From assembly GCF_000732325.1 (NCBI RefSeq), contig NZ_BBIW01000001.1, positions 124,001 to 188,000 of the forward strand: 64,000 nucleotides of DNA. The letters are read 5' to 3'. The DNA is from Paenibacillus sp. TCA20 (GTDB lineage: Bacteria > Bacillota > Bacilli > Paenibacillales > Paenibacillaceae). The translations under genes and the position numbers were made by a program. Shown piece after piece: positions 8,801 through 17,131 of this stretch; the first letter of the stretch is position 1, and every line of letters begins with the position of its first letter. A model generated the notes under the pieces. It made no database searches. It worked only from the letters and a program-made list of their open reading frames with translations, and was not told the DNA's origin.

Positions 8801-9811
8801 GATTAGGGGCAGCAAAGGCTCTTCTTCAATAATGTCCCGCTCTGACATCAGAACAACATACACCGGAATGTCCGGCCCTTTCTTACCTCGCTCTTTCCTG
8901 GAATTTTTACGGCGGTTCAGTGTCGTGTATAGACTATCTGCCAGCTGATGCGCACCGCTGTGTCTGTCCGCCATAAACCGCTGTCCACGTTCATCATCCC
9001 AAATGTGAGGGATCCAGCGCATCCATTCAAATTCATCTGCTTCTTTTTCTTCATAGAAAGCAGCCAGCTTGACCTCATCCGGCGAATGTCTTGTCGTAAT
9101 CTGTGTAATAATTACTCGCAGCATAGACAAGACGTCCTCACGATCGCCTACAACGCCTACAATTTTAGATTCGTAGATGGGCAGTGCAATGGATGCACCT
9201 TCAACATTAACAAAATCCTCAGCCAATTGATGTGCAGCCTCAATCAGAGGTTCCCGCTCATAACCATCGAATCTTGGAGGAGCAATTGTAATTCGAAAAG
9301 GTTCAGCACCGATACCGGCGCGTACAGCCAGAAAATCATCATCATCCGGTGAACGCTCCCACAAAGAGCTGTGTCTGTTCTTAACGATCTGACTGCACAC
9401 TTCTGGATCGCCATGAATTTCATGGGTGATCTGCACCTGTCTTTCGGCTTCTTTCTCAAGCTCTTCACGATGCTTCGCAAGCTGAGACGTGTACATCTCT
9501 TCTCTCTCAGCGAGCCGCTTATGATATTCTTTCTTATTACTGAGGTATACAAAGAAAGGAATCGTATACGTTGCAAGCATTACCGTCATCATGACCATTT
9601 GAATGGTCATGTAACTACTGTTGCCCAATCGGCCGGTACGGCTCAAATAGAAATAAACTCCCACTGTAGCTAATGTCATGACGAGTGGTATGATTAATGA
9701 AATGATCGAGAAAGAAGGCTTACTTGGCTCCATCGGAGGACGCAGAATCTCTAATGTTTCCTTCTTGAGCACTTCCTTCATTCTTGGAGAACGCTGATAT
9801 AACACGTTCAA
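5816..9811 (-). CDS. essC: Type VII secretion motor ATPase (EssC/YukB/EccC-like)
   Basis: 1331-aa membrane ATPase that drives export of WXG100-type substrates. The start is TTG at 9811 after AAGGGAGG; the longer GTG frame from 9850 contains that ribosome binding site. N-terminus: RSPRM motif as in EccC proteins, then two TM helices near residues 35-55 and 70-90. Three FtsK/SpoIIIE-type ATPase domains follow: domain 1 with GTTGSGKSE and VIIIDEFAQL, domain 2 with GMPGLGKTT and IVWIDG, domain 3 with SPLESGKTS and VLFIDDAD. Domain 1 is the best conserved, as in the family. The FHA domains found at the N-terminus of many Firmicute EssC proteins are absent. The YukD-like gene precedes it by 56 bases. 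Confidence 0.93.
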   Translation of the reverse strand: MNVLYQRSPRMKEVLKKETLEILRPPMEPSKPSFSIISLIIPLVMTLATVGVYFYLSRTGRLGNSSYMTIQMVMMTVMLATYTIPFFVYLSNKKEYHKRLAEREEMYTSQLAKHREELEKEAERQVQITHEIHGDPEVCSQIVKNRHSSLWERSPDDDDFLAVRAGIGAEPFRITIAPPRFDGYEREPLIEAAHQLAEDFVNVEGASIALPIYESKIVGVVGDREDVLSMLRVIITQITTRHSPDEVKLAAFYEEKEADEFEWMRWIPHIWDDERGQRFMADRHSGAHQLADSLYTTLNRRKNSRKERGKKGPDIPVYVVLMSERDIIEEEPLLPLILEDPEAITTCTIILASRKEHLPMHCQLVVEAGKNEGSYSKKTEQADVIHQTFVPDRMTRSEAEICARNMAPLRLKRSSASEIPPLLPLFDMMEVSRVEQLDVADRWSRNRFPNTLPVPMGVRAGGKRVYLNLHDKIERQGHGPHGLIAGTTGSGKSEVIQSIVASLASEFHPHDLAFMLIDYKGGGMSNTFEKLPHVVGTITNLDQSLMERAKISLRAELVRRQKILNDAGNLQHIDEYYKWLGSHQAEPLPHLVIIIDEFAQLKREQPEFMDELISIAAIGRTLGVHLILATQKPAGVVDDKIWSNSRFRICLRVQSEGDSRDMIKIPNAAWITKPGRGYFQVGSDEVFEEMQFAWSGAPYTSHTDDSASSLPLMEVRLNGKREPLLTGERVSMMQSEGSSKQLQVFIDHISEVAEQAGIERLQGPWLPPLPELIQWEELVMDGAVSESSGSALTDELEPVVGIVDDLTNQKQVPMSINLGQGHLAVYGMPGLGKTTFVQTMIMSLARSCSNWHGYVIDMGRMMRDFRQLPQIGGVMSAEDDDRIKRLFRYLAKVFMQRRELIAEAGVKTVTSYRRSTGQTLPQIIVWIDGYLSFRNSYPDENEQLELFLREGVSLGITFVVTANRITDIFEKIRSNITNAVSFEMADPSDYYYAVGRPARVPNGYPPGRGLVKGHVPPLEFQTVLPVTGTDEAERADQLRAMIGNVNQTYTGSIPQKIDPLPEVITLAEVLENTQHTRSQEQREIYNVPVGLMTDDLEVFNISLREGPHFMVASPLESGKTSFMLTWMLSLAYHYSPEELHMYSIDTRYGEEGLSRLSNLPHIRKNASRDEELGPLIQEVYDMVMRLTTDRCGPEIVLFIDDADTLAKQMNDFTMKDQLAAIVRQGRDRGVHVIIAGVAADFPTFGADWVTDIKATQSGLLFGTLDPNDLSFFRIPFSESNTGSNGLKVLPAGQGYYIKRRFSRIKAALPWNNNMERADWIEKIRDRWHVVV

Positions 9812-9867
9812 GAAATTTCCTCCCTTCAAAAAGGCATAAACGCGCTTCACATTTGAATCTCGACTTA

Positions 9868-10188
9868 TTACCCTAAATTTTTATTTTGAAACAGCAATCT
9901 TCTTCCATGTACGGGAGCTTCACTTTCCGTTGTCGAAAAAGCCTTTTGCAAACGAACGAAGTTCCCTTCCCTCAGTCCTGTTTCTGTTAATTGTTTTGCA
10001 TCAGGCAGCGTAAACCAGTTGCCTTCCGGGAATTTAGCTTCCAATATATATTGAACGTTCTCTTGAGGAGGCTCGTTAAATATGCGCACAGAGAGTACAG
10101 ATTTGAGATACTGGACAGTGCTCTCATCTGGAACTTCAATATCAATCCATTCTCCCTCTCGTCTTGACTGAACGACTGTTAGAATCAT
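9868..10188 (-). CDS. YukD/EsaB-like ubiquitin-fold type VII component
   Basis: 106-aa small protein. The N-terminal 80 residues have the beta-grasp pattern of YukD/EsaB: strand MILTVVQ, strand WIDIEVP, helix TVQYLKSVLSVRI, strand YILEAKF and LTETGLREGNFVRL. It is a cytosolic accessory of Firmicute type VII systems. It is the first gene of the locus and directly upstream of the motor gene, the usual companion arrangement. A short basic tail of about 20 residues follows the fold. Confidence 0.75.
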   Translation of the reverse strand: MILTVVQSRREGEWIDIEVPDESTVQYLKSVLSVRIFNEPPQENVQYILEAKFPEGNWFTLPDAKQLTETGLREGNFVRLQKAFSTTESEAPVHGRRLLFQNKNLG

Positions 10189-10622
10189 CCCATCACACCC
10201 TTTTTAGCTATGTCCATCGTCCTAAACCCTTTTATACACATTTTGGCGAATTGTTTTACTATTAATCTACCATATTTTCTTACAGAAGACCCTTTATTGC
10301 AATCTCAACAGTGCATTTTTAAAGCGAAATACCTATATAATCCAACAAACTCTATTACCATAGTCGCATCTAATCGTCACCTTATCATTTCAATAATATG
10401 AAAATTCGACAATTTTGCTGTCATCCCTCCATAATCTGATATATTACTGCTATCTATTTTGTTCAGGCTTTTGTATAAACGGATGTAATTGCAATTGTGA
10501 ACAATTTTCAAACACTAATCATCTTTATGTTTCCATAAGCTAATTTTAAGGTAATTTTAAGCAACGATATTTAGAATTAGCAACATGAAACAACTCTAGT
10601 AATCTAGTTGAGGTGATTTCTA
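10189..10622. other. AT-rich intergenic region between divergent units
   Basis: 434 bases separate the secretion locus from the 79-aa gene. It must hold the promoter of the secretion cluster; a TATAAA at about 10230 on the minus strand is the only -10-like hexamer near the yukD-like gene, without a clear -35. A direct repeat of TAATTTTAAG occurs near 10550. A 63-codon open frame at 10210-10401 has no ribosome binding site and is not believed. Confidence 0.4.
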
Positions 10623-10862
10623 ATGAAAACATTGATCTTTTTCCAAAACAAAAAAATTCCGGTTTATTTTAATGCTGAGAACAAGCAACCTGTACAAAAA
10701 ACATTAAAGCTGCTAAGCAGCGCATTAGAAAATAAGATTAATAATGGTAAACGCGCTCTACAAAAATGTTTGCATACATTAATCAGTATTGAAATTATCG
10801 GAAGCGAGGCGATTCTCCACAGTATCAGAGAAGACGACACGCTGGCACTATCCCTTTACTAA
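10623..10862 (+). CDS. Small hypothetical protein
   Basis: 79-aa basic, Lys/Leu-rich soluble protein (MKTLIFFQNKK...DDTLALSLY), not recognised. It has its own ribosome binding site (GAGGTGATTTCTA) and an intrinsic terminator whose stem starts inside the last codons, so it is a complete single-gene unit. It is divergent from the secretion locus and convergent with the lipoprotein gene. Function unknown; nothing in its sequence links it to secretion. Confidence 0.6.
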   Translation: MKTLIFFQNKKIPVYFNAENKQPVQKTLKLLSSALENKINNGKRALQKCLHTLISIEIIGSEAILHSIREDDTLALSLY

Positions 10863-10880
10863 AAGGGATAGTGTTTTTTT
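10846..10880 (+). terminator. Intrinsic terminator overlapping the 79-aa gene stop
   Basis: A perfect 12-bp stem (10846-10857 with 10862-10873) and loop ACTA are followed by seven T residues. The stop codon TAA (10860-10862) lies in the loop, so the stem includes the final codons. Confidence 0.9.
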
Positions 10881-10898
10881 ATATCCAGGTATGCCAAA

Positions 10899-10927
10899 GC
10901 CACAATACGCGAGAATCGTATTGTGGC
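10899..10927 (-). terminator. Hairpin downstream of the lipoprotein gene
   Basis: A perfect 11-bp inverted repeat, arms GCCACAATACG and CGTATTGTGGC, with a 7-base loop. It lies 42 bases after the stop of the solute-binding lipoprotein gene. The following minus-strand bases are only partly T-rich, so it may act as an mRNA 3' end stabiliser as well as a terminator. Confidence 0.6.
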
Positions 10928-10969
10928 TTGCTGGCACCCATATCATAAGTTAGGTCTGAATATTGCACA

Positions 10970-12616
10970 TCATTTACTTGCGTTAATCAGCTCATTAACT
11001 TCCTTTGTAATTTCATCGCCGCCGAGCTTCTTCCAGTTGGCAACGAAATTATCAAATTCATCGATTGGCAGATTACCATATATAATTTTGAGGAAGGTTT
11101 CTGCTCTGAGCTTATCAAGTGTTGCTGATTTGGTGTTCATCGTTTTGGTTGGTGCATAGATGAACTCATTCATGACAATCAGATCGTTATCTCGATAGTA
11201 CTTAATGACACCTTGCGAGCTCTCAGGTCCGAAGATCCGTTCCATATGCCATTTATCCAGGTTACCGGAACGATAATCCATAATATCATCATAGAACAGC
11301 TTCGCCTCAAGACCAAGTCCTGATGTATCCCCTGACTCCAGTGCCTTTTCAACCTCATCCTGAGCTTGCACGTTCTTGTTGGCAGGAAGATTTGATACGG
11401 TTGCATTCTGGAAGCCGAGTCCTGTCATACCATTTAGATAGTCCGCACGCTCTGTCTCCGCCGCTTCTCCAAACATTTTTTCGGCTTGGAAGTTCAGCAG
11501 CTTAATCAGTGCTTCTGGATGCTCATAGCCTTTACGTACAGCGAATATACCGCCGAGCGTCAGATGGTTCTGAGTCTTGGCCGGCTGATCATCAATGGAT
11601 TGGACCGGATATGGAAGCCAATCCACATTAGGATCATTCTTAATCATCCCGCTGACTTGGAATGGCGCCCATTGCGGCAGGAAGAACATGCCTGACTTCC
11701 CTGCATTGACGTCCTCCATCATTTTCGCGAAATCCTTCACACCAAATTCGGGATCAATGACGCCATCCTTATACAACCTTTGGAGCTCTTGAAGACCTTC
11801 TTTGACTTCAGGCTGGATTGTACCATTCACAACTTGTCCGGATTCATCCTTAATCCATGTTTCAAGATATCCATGGTATCCAAGCAAGAATCCATTGATC
11901 GGCAGATCCTTGTTGAGTGCAATACCGAAAGTATCTTGTTTGCCGTTTCCATCAGGATCTTTAAAGGTGAAGGCCTCTGCAATTTCGATCACGTCCTGCA
12001 TGGATTGTGGTGCATCAAGGCCTACATTCTTAAGCCAATCTTGACGAATCCAGATCATATCCGAGGAATCCAGGGAGCCTGGAAAGCTCACCATCGCATA
12101 GATCTTTCCATCCTTTGTTACAGGCTTCAGGCCTGCTCCGTCCTCCGCTGACAGAAACTCTTTAACGAGATCGGAAGCATATTTGTCATAGACCTCAGTT
12201 AAATCTTCCAGCATGCCCGCTTCATGCAATTGTTCAAATTGCACTGCGCTCACTTTCAGGACATCCGGCAAATCACCGCTGGCAAGCGTAACATTCATCT
12301 TGTCATTATAATTGGCATCCGCTACCACCCAGTCATAAGTAACCTCAATGCCGAGCTCATCCTTATATCCTCTAAGCCAAATATTATCCGTGTGACTGTC
12401 GCCTTCAGCTAATGTTTCTTTGCCTGTCTCGTTCATCGTGGATCTCAGCTTAATTGGCGGGTCATATTTAGTAAGCGGACCTCCTGCATCCTGCTGCGGT
12501 GTCGTTGGTGTTGATTCTGCTTCTGTACTTCCTGATCCGGATGAACAAGCAGCCAGCGCTGCTGAAAGTACGACAGACATTGATAACATCGTTATTCTCT
12601 TAAATGATATTCCCAT
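10970..12616 (-). CDS. ABC transporter solute-binding lipoprotein
   Basis: 548-aa extracellular substrate-binding protein of the large oligosaccharide/LplA-like class. The lipoprotein signal peptide ends in lipobox LAAC near residues 21-24, followed by a Ser/Gly/Thr linker. The family pattern is seen in DNIWLRGYKDELGIEVTY, in FADGDLPD-like ASGDLPDV and in IWIRQDWLKN. Start at 12616 after AAGGGGGATTAGC. It is encoded apart from, and downstream of, its two permeases and the two-component system, and has its own promoter-operator at 12656-12722. The ligand is probably a complex glycan fragment, which the sequence alone does not identify. Confidence 0.9.
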   Translation of the reverse strand: MGISFKRITMLSMSVVLSAALAACSSGSGSTEAESTPTTPQQDAGGPLTKYDPPIKLRSTMNETGKETLAEGDSHTDNIWLRGYKDELGIEVTYDWVVADANYNDKMNVTLASGDLPDVLKVSAVQFEQLHEAGMLEDLTEVYDKYASDLVKEFLSAEDGAGLKPVTKDGKIYAMVSFPGSLDSSDMIWIRQDWLKNVGLDAPQSMQDVIEIAEAFTFKDPDGNGKQDTFGIALNKDLPINGFLLGYHGYLETWIKDESGQVVNGTIQPEVKEGLQELQRLYKDGVIDPEFGVKDFAKMMEDVNAGKSGMFFLPQWAPFQVSGMIKNDPNVDWLPYPVQSIDDQPAKTQNHLTLGGIFAVRKGYEHPEALIKLLNFQAEKMFGEAAETERADYLNGMTGLGFQNATVSNLPANKNVQAQDEVEKALESGDTSGLGLEAKLFYDDIMDYRSGNLDKWHMERIFGPESSQGVIKYYRDNDLIVMNEFIYAPTKTMNTKSATLDKLRAETFLKIIYGNLPIDEFDNFVANWKKLGGDEITKEVNELINASK

Positions 12617-12655
12617 GCTAATCCCCCTTTATTTCCTCCCCTGAGGTATATACAC

Positions 12656-12722
12656 ATCGTACTAAGAAAGCGCTGACATGAGCGAGTGGTACCTCTTTAC
12701 ATACGGTATCTTTTATTTACCA
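12656..12722 (-). promoter_or_regulatory. Promoter of the lipoprotein gene with direct-repeat operator and cre-like site
   Basis: Minus-strand -10 TACGAT at 12656-12661. A 29-bp element at 12694-12722 contains two TTTAC units exactly 20 bp apart and matches 21 of 29 positions of the element before the permease operon (18099-18127). In both places it ends 32 bp from the -10 hexamer. Such spacing fits an AraC-type activator, likely the YesN-like regulator encoded next door. Between them, 12664-12679 reads ATGTCAGCGCTTTCTT on the minus strand and matches 15 of 16 positions of the CcpA cre consensus. Confidence 0.6.
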
Positions 12723-12723
12723 T

Positions 12724-14391
12724 TTAGGGTTGGATCAGGTTTTTTTGATCTCGATATTCTTGTGGGGTGCAGCCGATCGCCTTCTTGAAGAATCGATAAA
12801 AATAATGCTGGTCGCTAAATCCCACCTTGGCTGATATCTCGTGCATTTTATATGTTGACCCTAGAAGCAGCTCCTTGCTGCGCTCGACTCTTTTTTCATA
12901 GATATAGTCTGATATGCCTTTCCCCGTAATTCGCTTATACCACCTCGATAAGTATGAAGGGTTTAACGACACTTCCTGGGCAATCCGAGTAAGCGAGAGA
13001 TCATCCTCCAGATGATTTTTAATATAAGCGTGGACAGCAATCAATATTTGAGATTGGTCTGTAATACGACTGTCACTTCTCTTGGAAACGATCCACTCGA
13101 ATGCGGACTGGTAAAATCTCACGATATCCGGCCAGCGGGTCTGTATATTAAAATGGAGCATTTGAGACAGATCAATCTCTGTCAGGGCCACTTCATACAA
13201 GCCGAGCTCCTGCAGAACTTCCAGCAAGCAGCTTCCTGCAGCAGTGTATATTCTCAATCGAACAAACGGATCTTCAAGTCCCTCAGATGCTGTCTCTGTC
13301 CATTTGCGAAAGGATTCACTCCAATCCTTATCTCTCGTCGTCACCCTCTGTTTAATCTGCTCTAAATGAAGGGAGGCGACAGCCAGCTTGTTCATCAGCA
13401 GCGGCGTGTGATTGACTTCATTATGAATGTCAACACGAAGCAGCTTCTCCATGCCTTGACCCGGTCCCTCCATAGCGGATAATCGAAGCCGGGCGATGAC
13501 CTGACTAAGCTTTACCCAGTTCACAGGCTGCTCACTGACCATGACCGATACAGAAATGTTAAGACAATTCGCAATAGACTGCTGTACGGTTTCGAGCGTT
13601 CCATGCACAAATCGCAGCGTTCGCATCCACTTTTCGTCCGGCATCGGCTTTAGCACGCTATCTTTCATTTGTACAAAACAGGCGATGACCTGATGATCCA
13701 GGTCAATGGCTCTCACACGGGTCTTGTCCTGTAAATATTCCTCAGCAATATTCGCCGCTGCATATCGAATCAAACTTCGATCTGAGCTTGTTTCATAGTT
13801 GTTCCATTCCTCCACACGAATAATAATGGGCAGCACCCATTCTGTAGAATCAAAAGGAAGCTGAATCGCATCAAACTCATCCTGTAAACTGCTGGAATCC
13901 AGATTCTCATCTCGCTGTATAATGTCAATTAATAATTGCCTATGGAGCTGGGGCAAAGCCCGCGGAAGCTTGTTACGAAACCAGCTGGTCTGGTAACGAA
14001 AGTCGTTCTCCTCCTCAATTTGCTGAATAGCCCGGTCTACTGCCTTGCGAATCTGACTCATTCCTTCTGTCTTTAGCAGGTAATCGACAACGCAAGGGTT
14101 GCGAATCGCTTGGTGAGCATATTCAAACTCATTGTGACCTGTCAGCAATATGATCTTACAGCGCGGCCAGCGCTCCATAATCTCTTGGATGAGAGCCATT
14201 CCATCCATTTCAGGCATACAAATATCGCTGAGCACAATATCAATCTTGACCATGTTCAGCCAGTCCATTGCTTCAACAGCAGAATATGCCTTAATGATCT
14301 CTAATTCGCTGATTTCTGCCTTCTGAAAATAGGTATACAACCCGTCCAAAATAAGAGGTTCATCATCTACAATAAGCATTCGCTGCATCAT
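12724..14391 (-). CDS. YesN-like AraC-family response regulator
   Basis: 555-aa two-component regulator. Residues 1-125 are a CheY-like receiver with phospho-acceptor Asp56 (LSDICMPEMDG) and acidic pocket DDE 9-11. A long middle region of unknown fold follows, then two AraC-type helix-turn-helix motifs near 455-550 (LTRIAQEVSLNPSYLSRWYK and a second ending FYRFFKKAIGCTPQEYR). It overlaps the kinase stop by 4 bases (ATGA), so the two are translationally coupled. It probably activates the importer genes through the direct repeats at 12694-12722 and 18099-18127. Confidence 0.92.
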   Translation of the reverse strand: MMQRMLIVDDEPLILDGLYTYFQKAEISELEIIKAYSAVEAMDWLNMVKIDIVLSDICMPEMDGMALIQEIMERWPRCKIILLTGHNEFEYAHQAIRNPCVVDYLLKTEGMSQIRKAVDRAIQQIEEENDFRYQTSWFRNKLPRALPQLHRQLLIDIIQRDENLDSSSLQDEFDAIQLPFDSTEWVLPIIIRVEEWNNYETSSDRSLIRYAAANIAEEYLQDKTRVRAIDLDHQVIACFVQMKDSVLKPMPDEKWMRTLRFVHGTLETVQQSIANCLNISVSVMVSEQPVNWVKLSQVIARLRLSAMEGPGQGMEKLLRVDIHNEVNHTPLLMNKLAVASLHLEQIKQRVTTRDKDWSESFRKWTETASEGLEDPFVRLRIYTAAGSCLLEVLQELGLYEVALTEIDLSQMLHFNIQTRWPDIVRFYQSAFEWIVSKRSDSRITDQSQILIAVHAYIKNHLEDDLSLTRIAQEVSLNPSYLSRWYKRITGKGISDYIYEKRVERSKELLLGSTYKMHEISAKVGFSDQHYFYRFFKKAIGCTPQEYRDQKNLIQP

Positions 14392-16142
14392 CTATCTTCT
14401 CCCTTGAATGGTAAGTTGAACGTAACTCGCAGACCTCCCATAGGGCTGCGGCTCACGCTAAGTCCGTAATCATTGCCGAATTGAATGCGTAATCTTTCGT
14501 GGACATTGATGAGTCCCGTTATTTCTTCACCATCATGCCGATGTGCTGCATGGGATAATTTCCCAGATAATGTGCTCAAGGTCTCATCTGTCAGAGCCTC
14601 TCCATTATCCTCAACGCAAATTTGTAGCTGGTTCTCATCATTCATATATGATATTTTCAGCACCCCTCCCTGGATCCGTTTAGACAAGGCGTGCTCGTAT
14701 GCATTCTCGATTACAGGCTGGATTATGACTCTCGGGACCGTCACACTTCTAAATTGATGTTCGATATCAGAGATAATGGCCGTAACTCTCGAACCGAATC
14801 GGATATTTTGAATGGCCAGGTATACAAGCGCATGATCAATCTCTTCCCCCAGCGATACCTCCGGCTTGGAATCTCGCGTCATATAGCGGAAATACTGTCC
14901 CAAATAATCTGTAAATTCCTGAATCAGCTCAACGTTCTCGACCTCTGCCATTTGCTTGATATTAAAGAAGCTGTTATACAAAAAATGCGGCTTAATCTGC
15001 GACTGGAGGTGCTTGAGTTCCGCTTCACTCGTCCGAATTCGGGCAACATAGTTTTCTTCAATCAGAATATGTAAGCGTTTTAGCATATCATTAAATCGAG
15101 AATACAAATATCCAAATTCATCTCGCCTGGAATGTGGAATGTGAATACCCGTCTGCCCCTGCTCTGCCGTCTTAAATCCGCCGATCAGTACCGACAACGG
15201 CTTATGAATGGATTTATACACGGAGAAGGAGAAGATAAATATGATGACAATGGACAGTATCGTTAGAACCCACAGCCACAGCGTATATTTTTCCATAGGT
15301 GCTCTAAGAACTTGATGTGGAATGCTAGCTGTTAGAGTAAAGTAATGTTCACGATCAAACAGGGAGTAATGAAATGATTCCTCTGTATCATATCGTGTAA
15401 CGTTCTGGGCAGGCTGTGATGCATCCAGGGTGTGTAAGCTCTGTTTAAGAGCAACCGGCTGATTCGAGGATGAGATGATCACCTGATTGCGCTGTCCGAA
15501 GGACAGTGTGATCTCACTTCCTCCAGTTTCGGAAAACTCTTGAAGCCGGCGTTTCAGTTCAGGGCTGGAGAGCCGAATGCCGAGTAAGAAATTGGGAGCT
15601 TCCTCACGATTCATGTTATAAGGATTGCTGCGAAGGAGGTATAGCTCCTCCCCAACATGAGATAAAGCGCCATGTAGATTCCCCATAGAATCGATGAGGT
15701 TCTTCCACTCCGCGTCCTCCACATTTCGAATGCCGTCGACTGCGCTGACTCTCTTATGCAGAGCCGGCACATAATAGACAACATCGCTGATATAAGGACT
15801 TGTTTCTTTGATTTGACTCAGCTTGTTATGGATATTATTCAGATTCGAGGTAACTTCATAACTGTTCATGATCGGTATACGTGTACTCAGGGTGGACATC
15901 GAGTCGTCAAAGGTATATTCGTTCACCAGCCCGGTCATCCGCTGCAGCTCAAACTCAAGATGACTATGGTAGAAATGGAGCTTGGACTCGTGTGCCCGCT
16001 CCACTTCAGCTTGCATTTGTGCAGAACTGGACATGGTAATCATGATGCTGATGAAATATAACGGTAAAAAAACGAGTACAAACGCACCCATCAGCTTCAC
16101 CACGATTGATTTTGATTTCCACATTGCGAAAAACCTTCTCAA
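14388..16142 (-). CDS. YesM-like sensor histidine kinase
   Basis: 584-aa membrane sensor. TM1 is near residues 15-37 and TM2 near 290-312, with about 250 extracellular residues between them for ligand or binding-protein sensing. A HAMP linker follows, then the His_kinase domain with QIKPHFLYNSFFNIKQM (phospho-His in PHFLYN) and a HATPase domain with VIENAYEHAL and GLINVHERLRIQFG. The start is TTG at 16142; ATG at 16124 is an alternative. It autophosphorylates and passes phosphate to the overlapping AraC-type regulator. A terminator lies between the permease genes and this gene. Confidence 0.92.
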   Translation of the reverse strand: MRRFFAMWKSKSIVVKLMGAFVLVFLPLYFISIMITMSSSAQMQAEVERAHESKLHFYHSHLEFELQRMTGLVNEYTFDDSMSTLSTRIPIMNSYEVTSNLNNIHNKLSQIKETSPYISDVVYYVPALHKRVSAVDGIRNVEDAEWKNLIDSMGNLHGALSHVGEELYLLRSNPYNMNREEAPNFLLGIRLSSPELKRRLQEFSETGGSEITLSFGQRNQVIISSSNQPVALKQSLHTLDASQPAQNVTRYDTEESFHYSLFDREHYFTLTASIPHQVLRAPMEKYTLWLWVLTILSIVIIFIFSFSVYKSIHKPLSVLIGGFKTAEQGQTGIHIPHSRRDEFGYLYSRFNDMLKRLHILIEENYVARIRTSEAELKHLQSQIKPHFLYNSFFNIKQMAEVENVELIQEFTDYLGQYFRYMTRDSKPEVSLGEEIDHALVYLAIQNIRFGSRVTAIISDIEHQFRSVTVPRVIIQPVIENAYEHALSKRIQGGVLKISYMNDENQLQICVEDNGEALTDETLSTLSGKLSHAAHRHDGEEITGLINVHERLRIQFGNDYGLSVSRSPMGGLRVTFNLPFKGEDR

Positions 16143-16168
16143 GGTAACATCTACTCCTCTCCTAACGC

Positions 16169-16192
16169 AAAAAAGAGCCGGAAAACGGCCCC
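16169..16192 (-). terminator. Terminator between permease and sensor kinase genes
   Basis: Minus-strand GGGCCG-TTTTC-CGGCTC stem (one G-U pair) is followed by six T residues. It lies upstream of the sensor kinase and just before the permease stop region ends transcription from the opposite side of the gap; because the kinase gene is upstream of it in the minus direction only for lower coordinates, its position after the permease stop and before the kinase start would reduce read-through from the permeases into the kinase. Confidence 0.65.
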
Positions 16193-16224
16193 TTTACTGC
16201 TAACTGCTGCTCCCTGATGGAATC

Positions 16225-17115
16225 TTACCCTTTTACGCTTCCTACAACAAGACCATGTACAAAATAACGCTGCAGGAACGGATAAATAAGCAGTATCGGA
16301 ATGACGGACAAGAAGATTTGAGATGCTTGTGTTGTGCGGTCTGATATCTGATTCAGTAGTGCTGCATCTTCAAAGGTCATACTGTCTGTGGAGATCGTCT
16401 GTACTTGCTGAAGCATGGACTGAAGATATGTTGCAAGCGGATAATGATCCGGACTCTTCATATAGATCATACCGTCAAACCACGCATTCCAGTGACCAAC
16501 CAGTGCAAACAGTGTTACTGTGGCGATGCTTGGCAAGGAGATCGGCAGATATACACTCCAGAGTGTCCGCAGATGACCCGCACCGTCCCTCCATGATGCT
16601 TCTTCCAACTCTTTGGGCAGTCCCCGGAAGAAATTCAGCATCAGCAATACGTTAAAGATCGGCACTGCTCCCGGGAGAATTAGAGCCCATATGGAATCCA
16701 GCAGACCCGCTTCTTTGACAATAAGGTATCCAGGAATTAATCCGCCGCTAAACAGCATGGTAAAAACGAATATCCAGGCGTATACCGTTCTTGAACGAAA
16801 TTTATCTGCTTCCTTGGACAAGGGATAAGCTACAAGAATCGTACAGACGAGATTCACCAGAACCCCCAGCACGACTCGCAGCAGGCTTGTGCCGAAGGAG
16901 TTAAGAAACTGCTTGTGCTCCAATATATATTGATAGGAGGACAGTGTGAAATCAACAGGCCAGAAGGTCACGCTCCCTGCTTTTACCGCTTCGCTTGAGC
17001 TGAAGGAGATCGCCAGGATGTTTACAATCGGAAATAAACAGAGAAGAGCAAGAATGGTTAAGATGACGTAATTAAATATGATGAAACATCGATAGGCTTT
17101 GGTCGTATGATGCAT
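16225..17115 (-). CDS. ABC transporter permease (LplC/YtcP-like)
   Basis: 296-aa inner-membrane permease with six predicted TM helices. The binding-protein-dependent transport EAA loop is EEASWRDGAGHLRTLWSVYLP, which contacts the ATPase. Start at 17115 after AAGGAGG; the frame is open to 17154 but that would overlap the previous gene without a ribosome binding site. It ends with VVGSVKG, as usual for the carbohydrate permease family. It pairs with the upstream permease. No ATPase is encoded here, so a shared MsmX-type ATPase elsewhere is expected (inference from related loci). Confidence 0.92.
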   Translation of the reverse strand: MHHTTKAYRCFIIFNYVILTILALLCLFPIVNILAISFSSSEAVKAGSVTFWPVDFTLSSYQYILEHKQFLNSFGTSLLRVVLGVLVNLVCTILVAYPLSKEADKFRSRTVYAWIFVFTMLFSGGLIPGYLIVKEAGLLDSIWALILPGAVPIFNVLLMLNFFRGLPKELEEASWRDGAGHLRTLWSVYLPISLPSIATVTLFALVGHWNAWFDGMIYMKSPDHYPLATYLQSMLQQVQTISTDSMTFEDAALLNQISDRTTQASQIFLSVIPILLIYPFLQRYFVHGLVVGSVKG

Positions 17116-17131
17116 GTTGTAAGCCTCCTTC

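Noticed and set aside
10210..10401. 63-codon open frame upstream of the secretion locus
   Set aside because: No ribosome binding site, AT-rich, and lies in the promoter region of the divergent gene.
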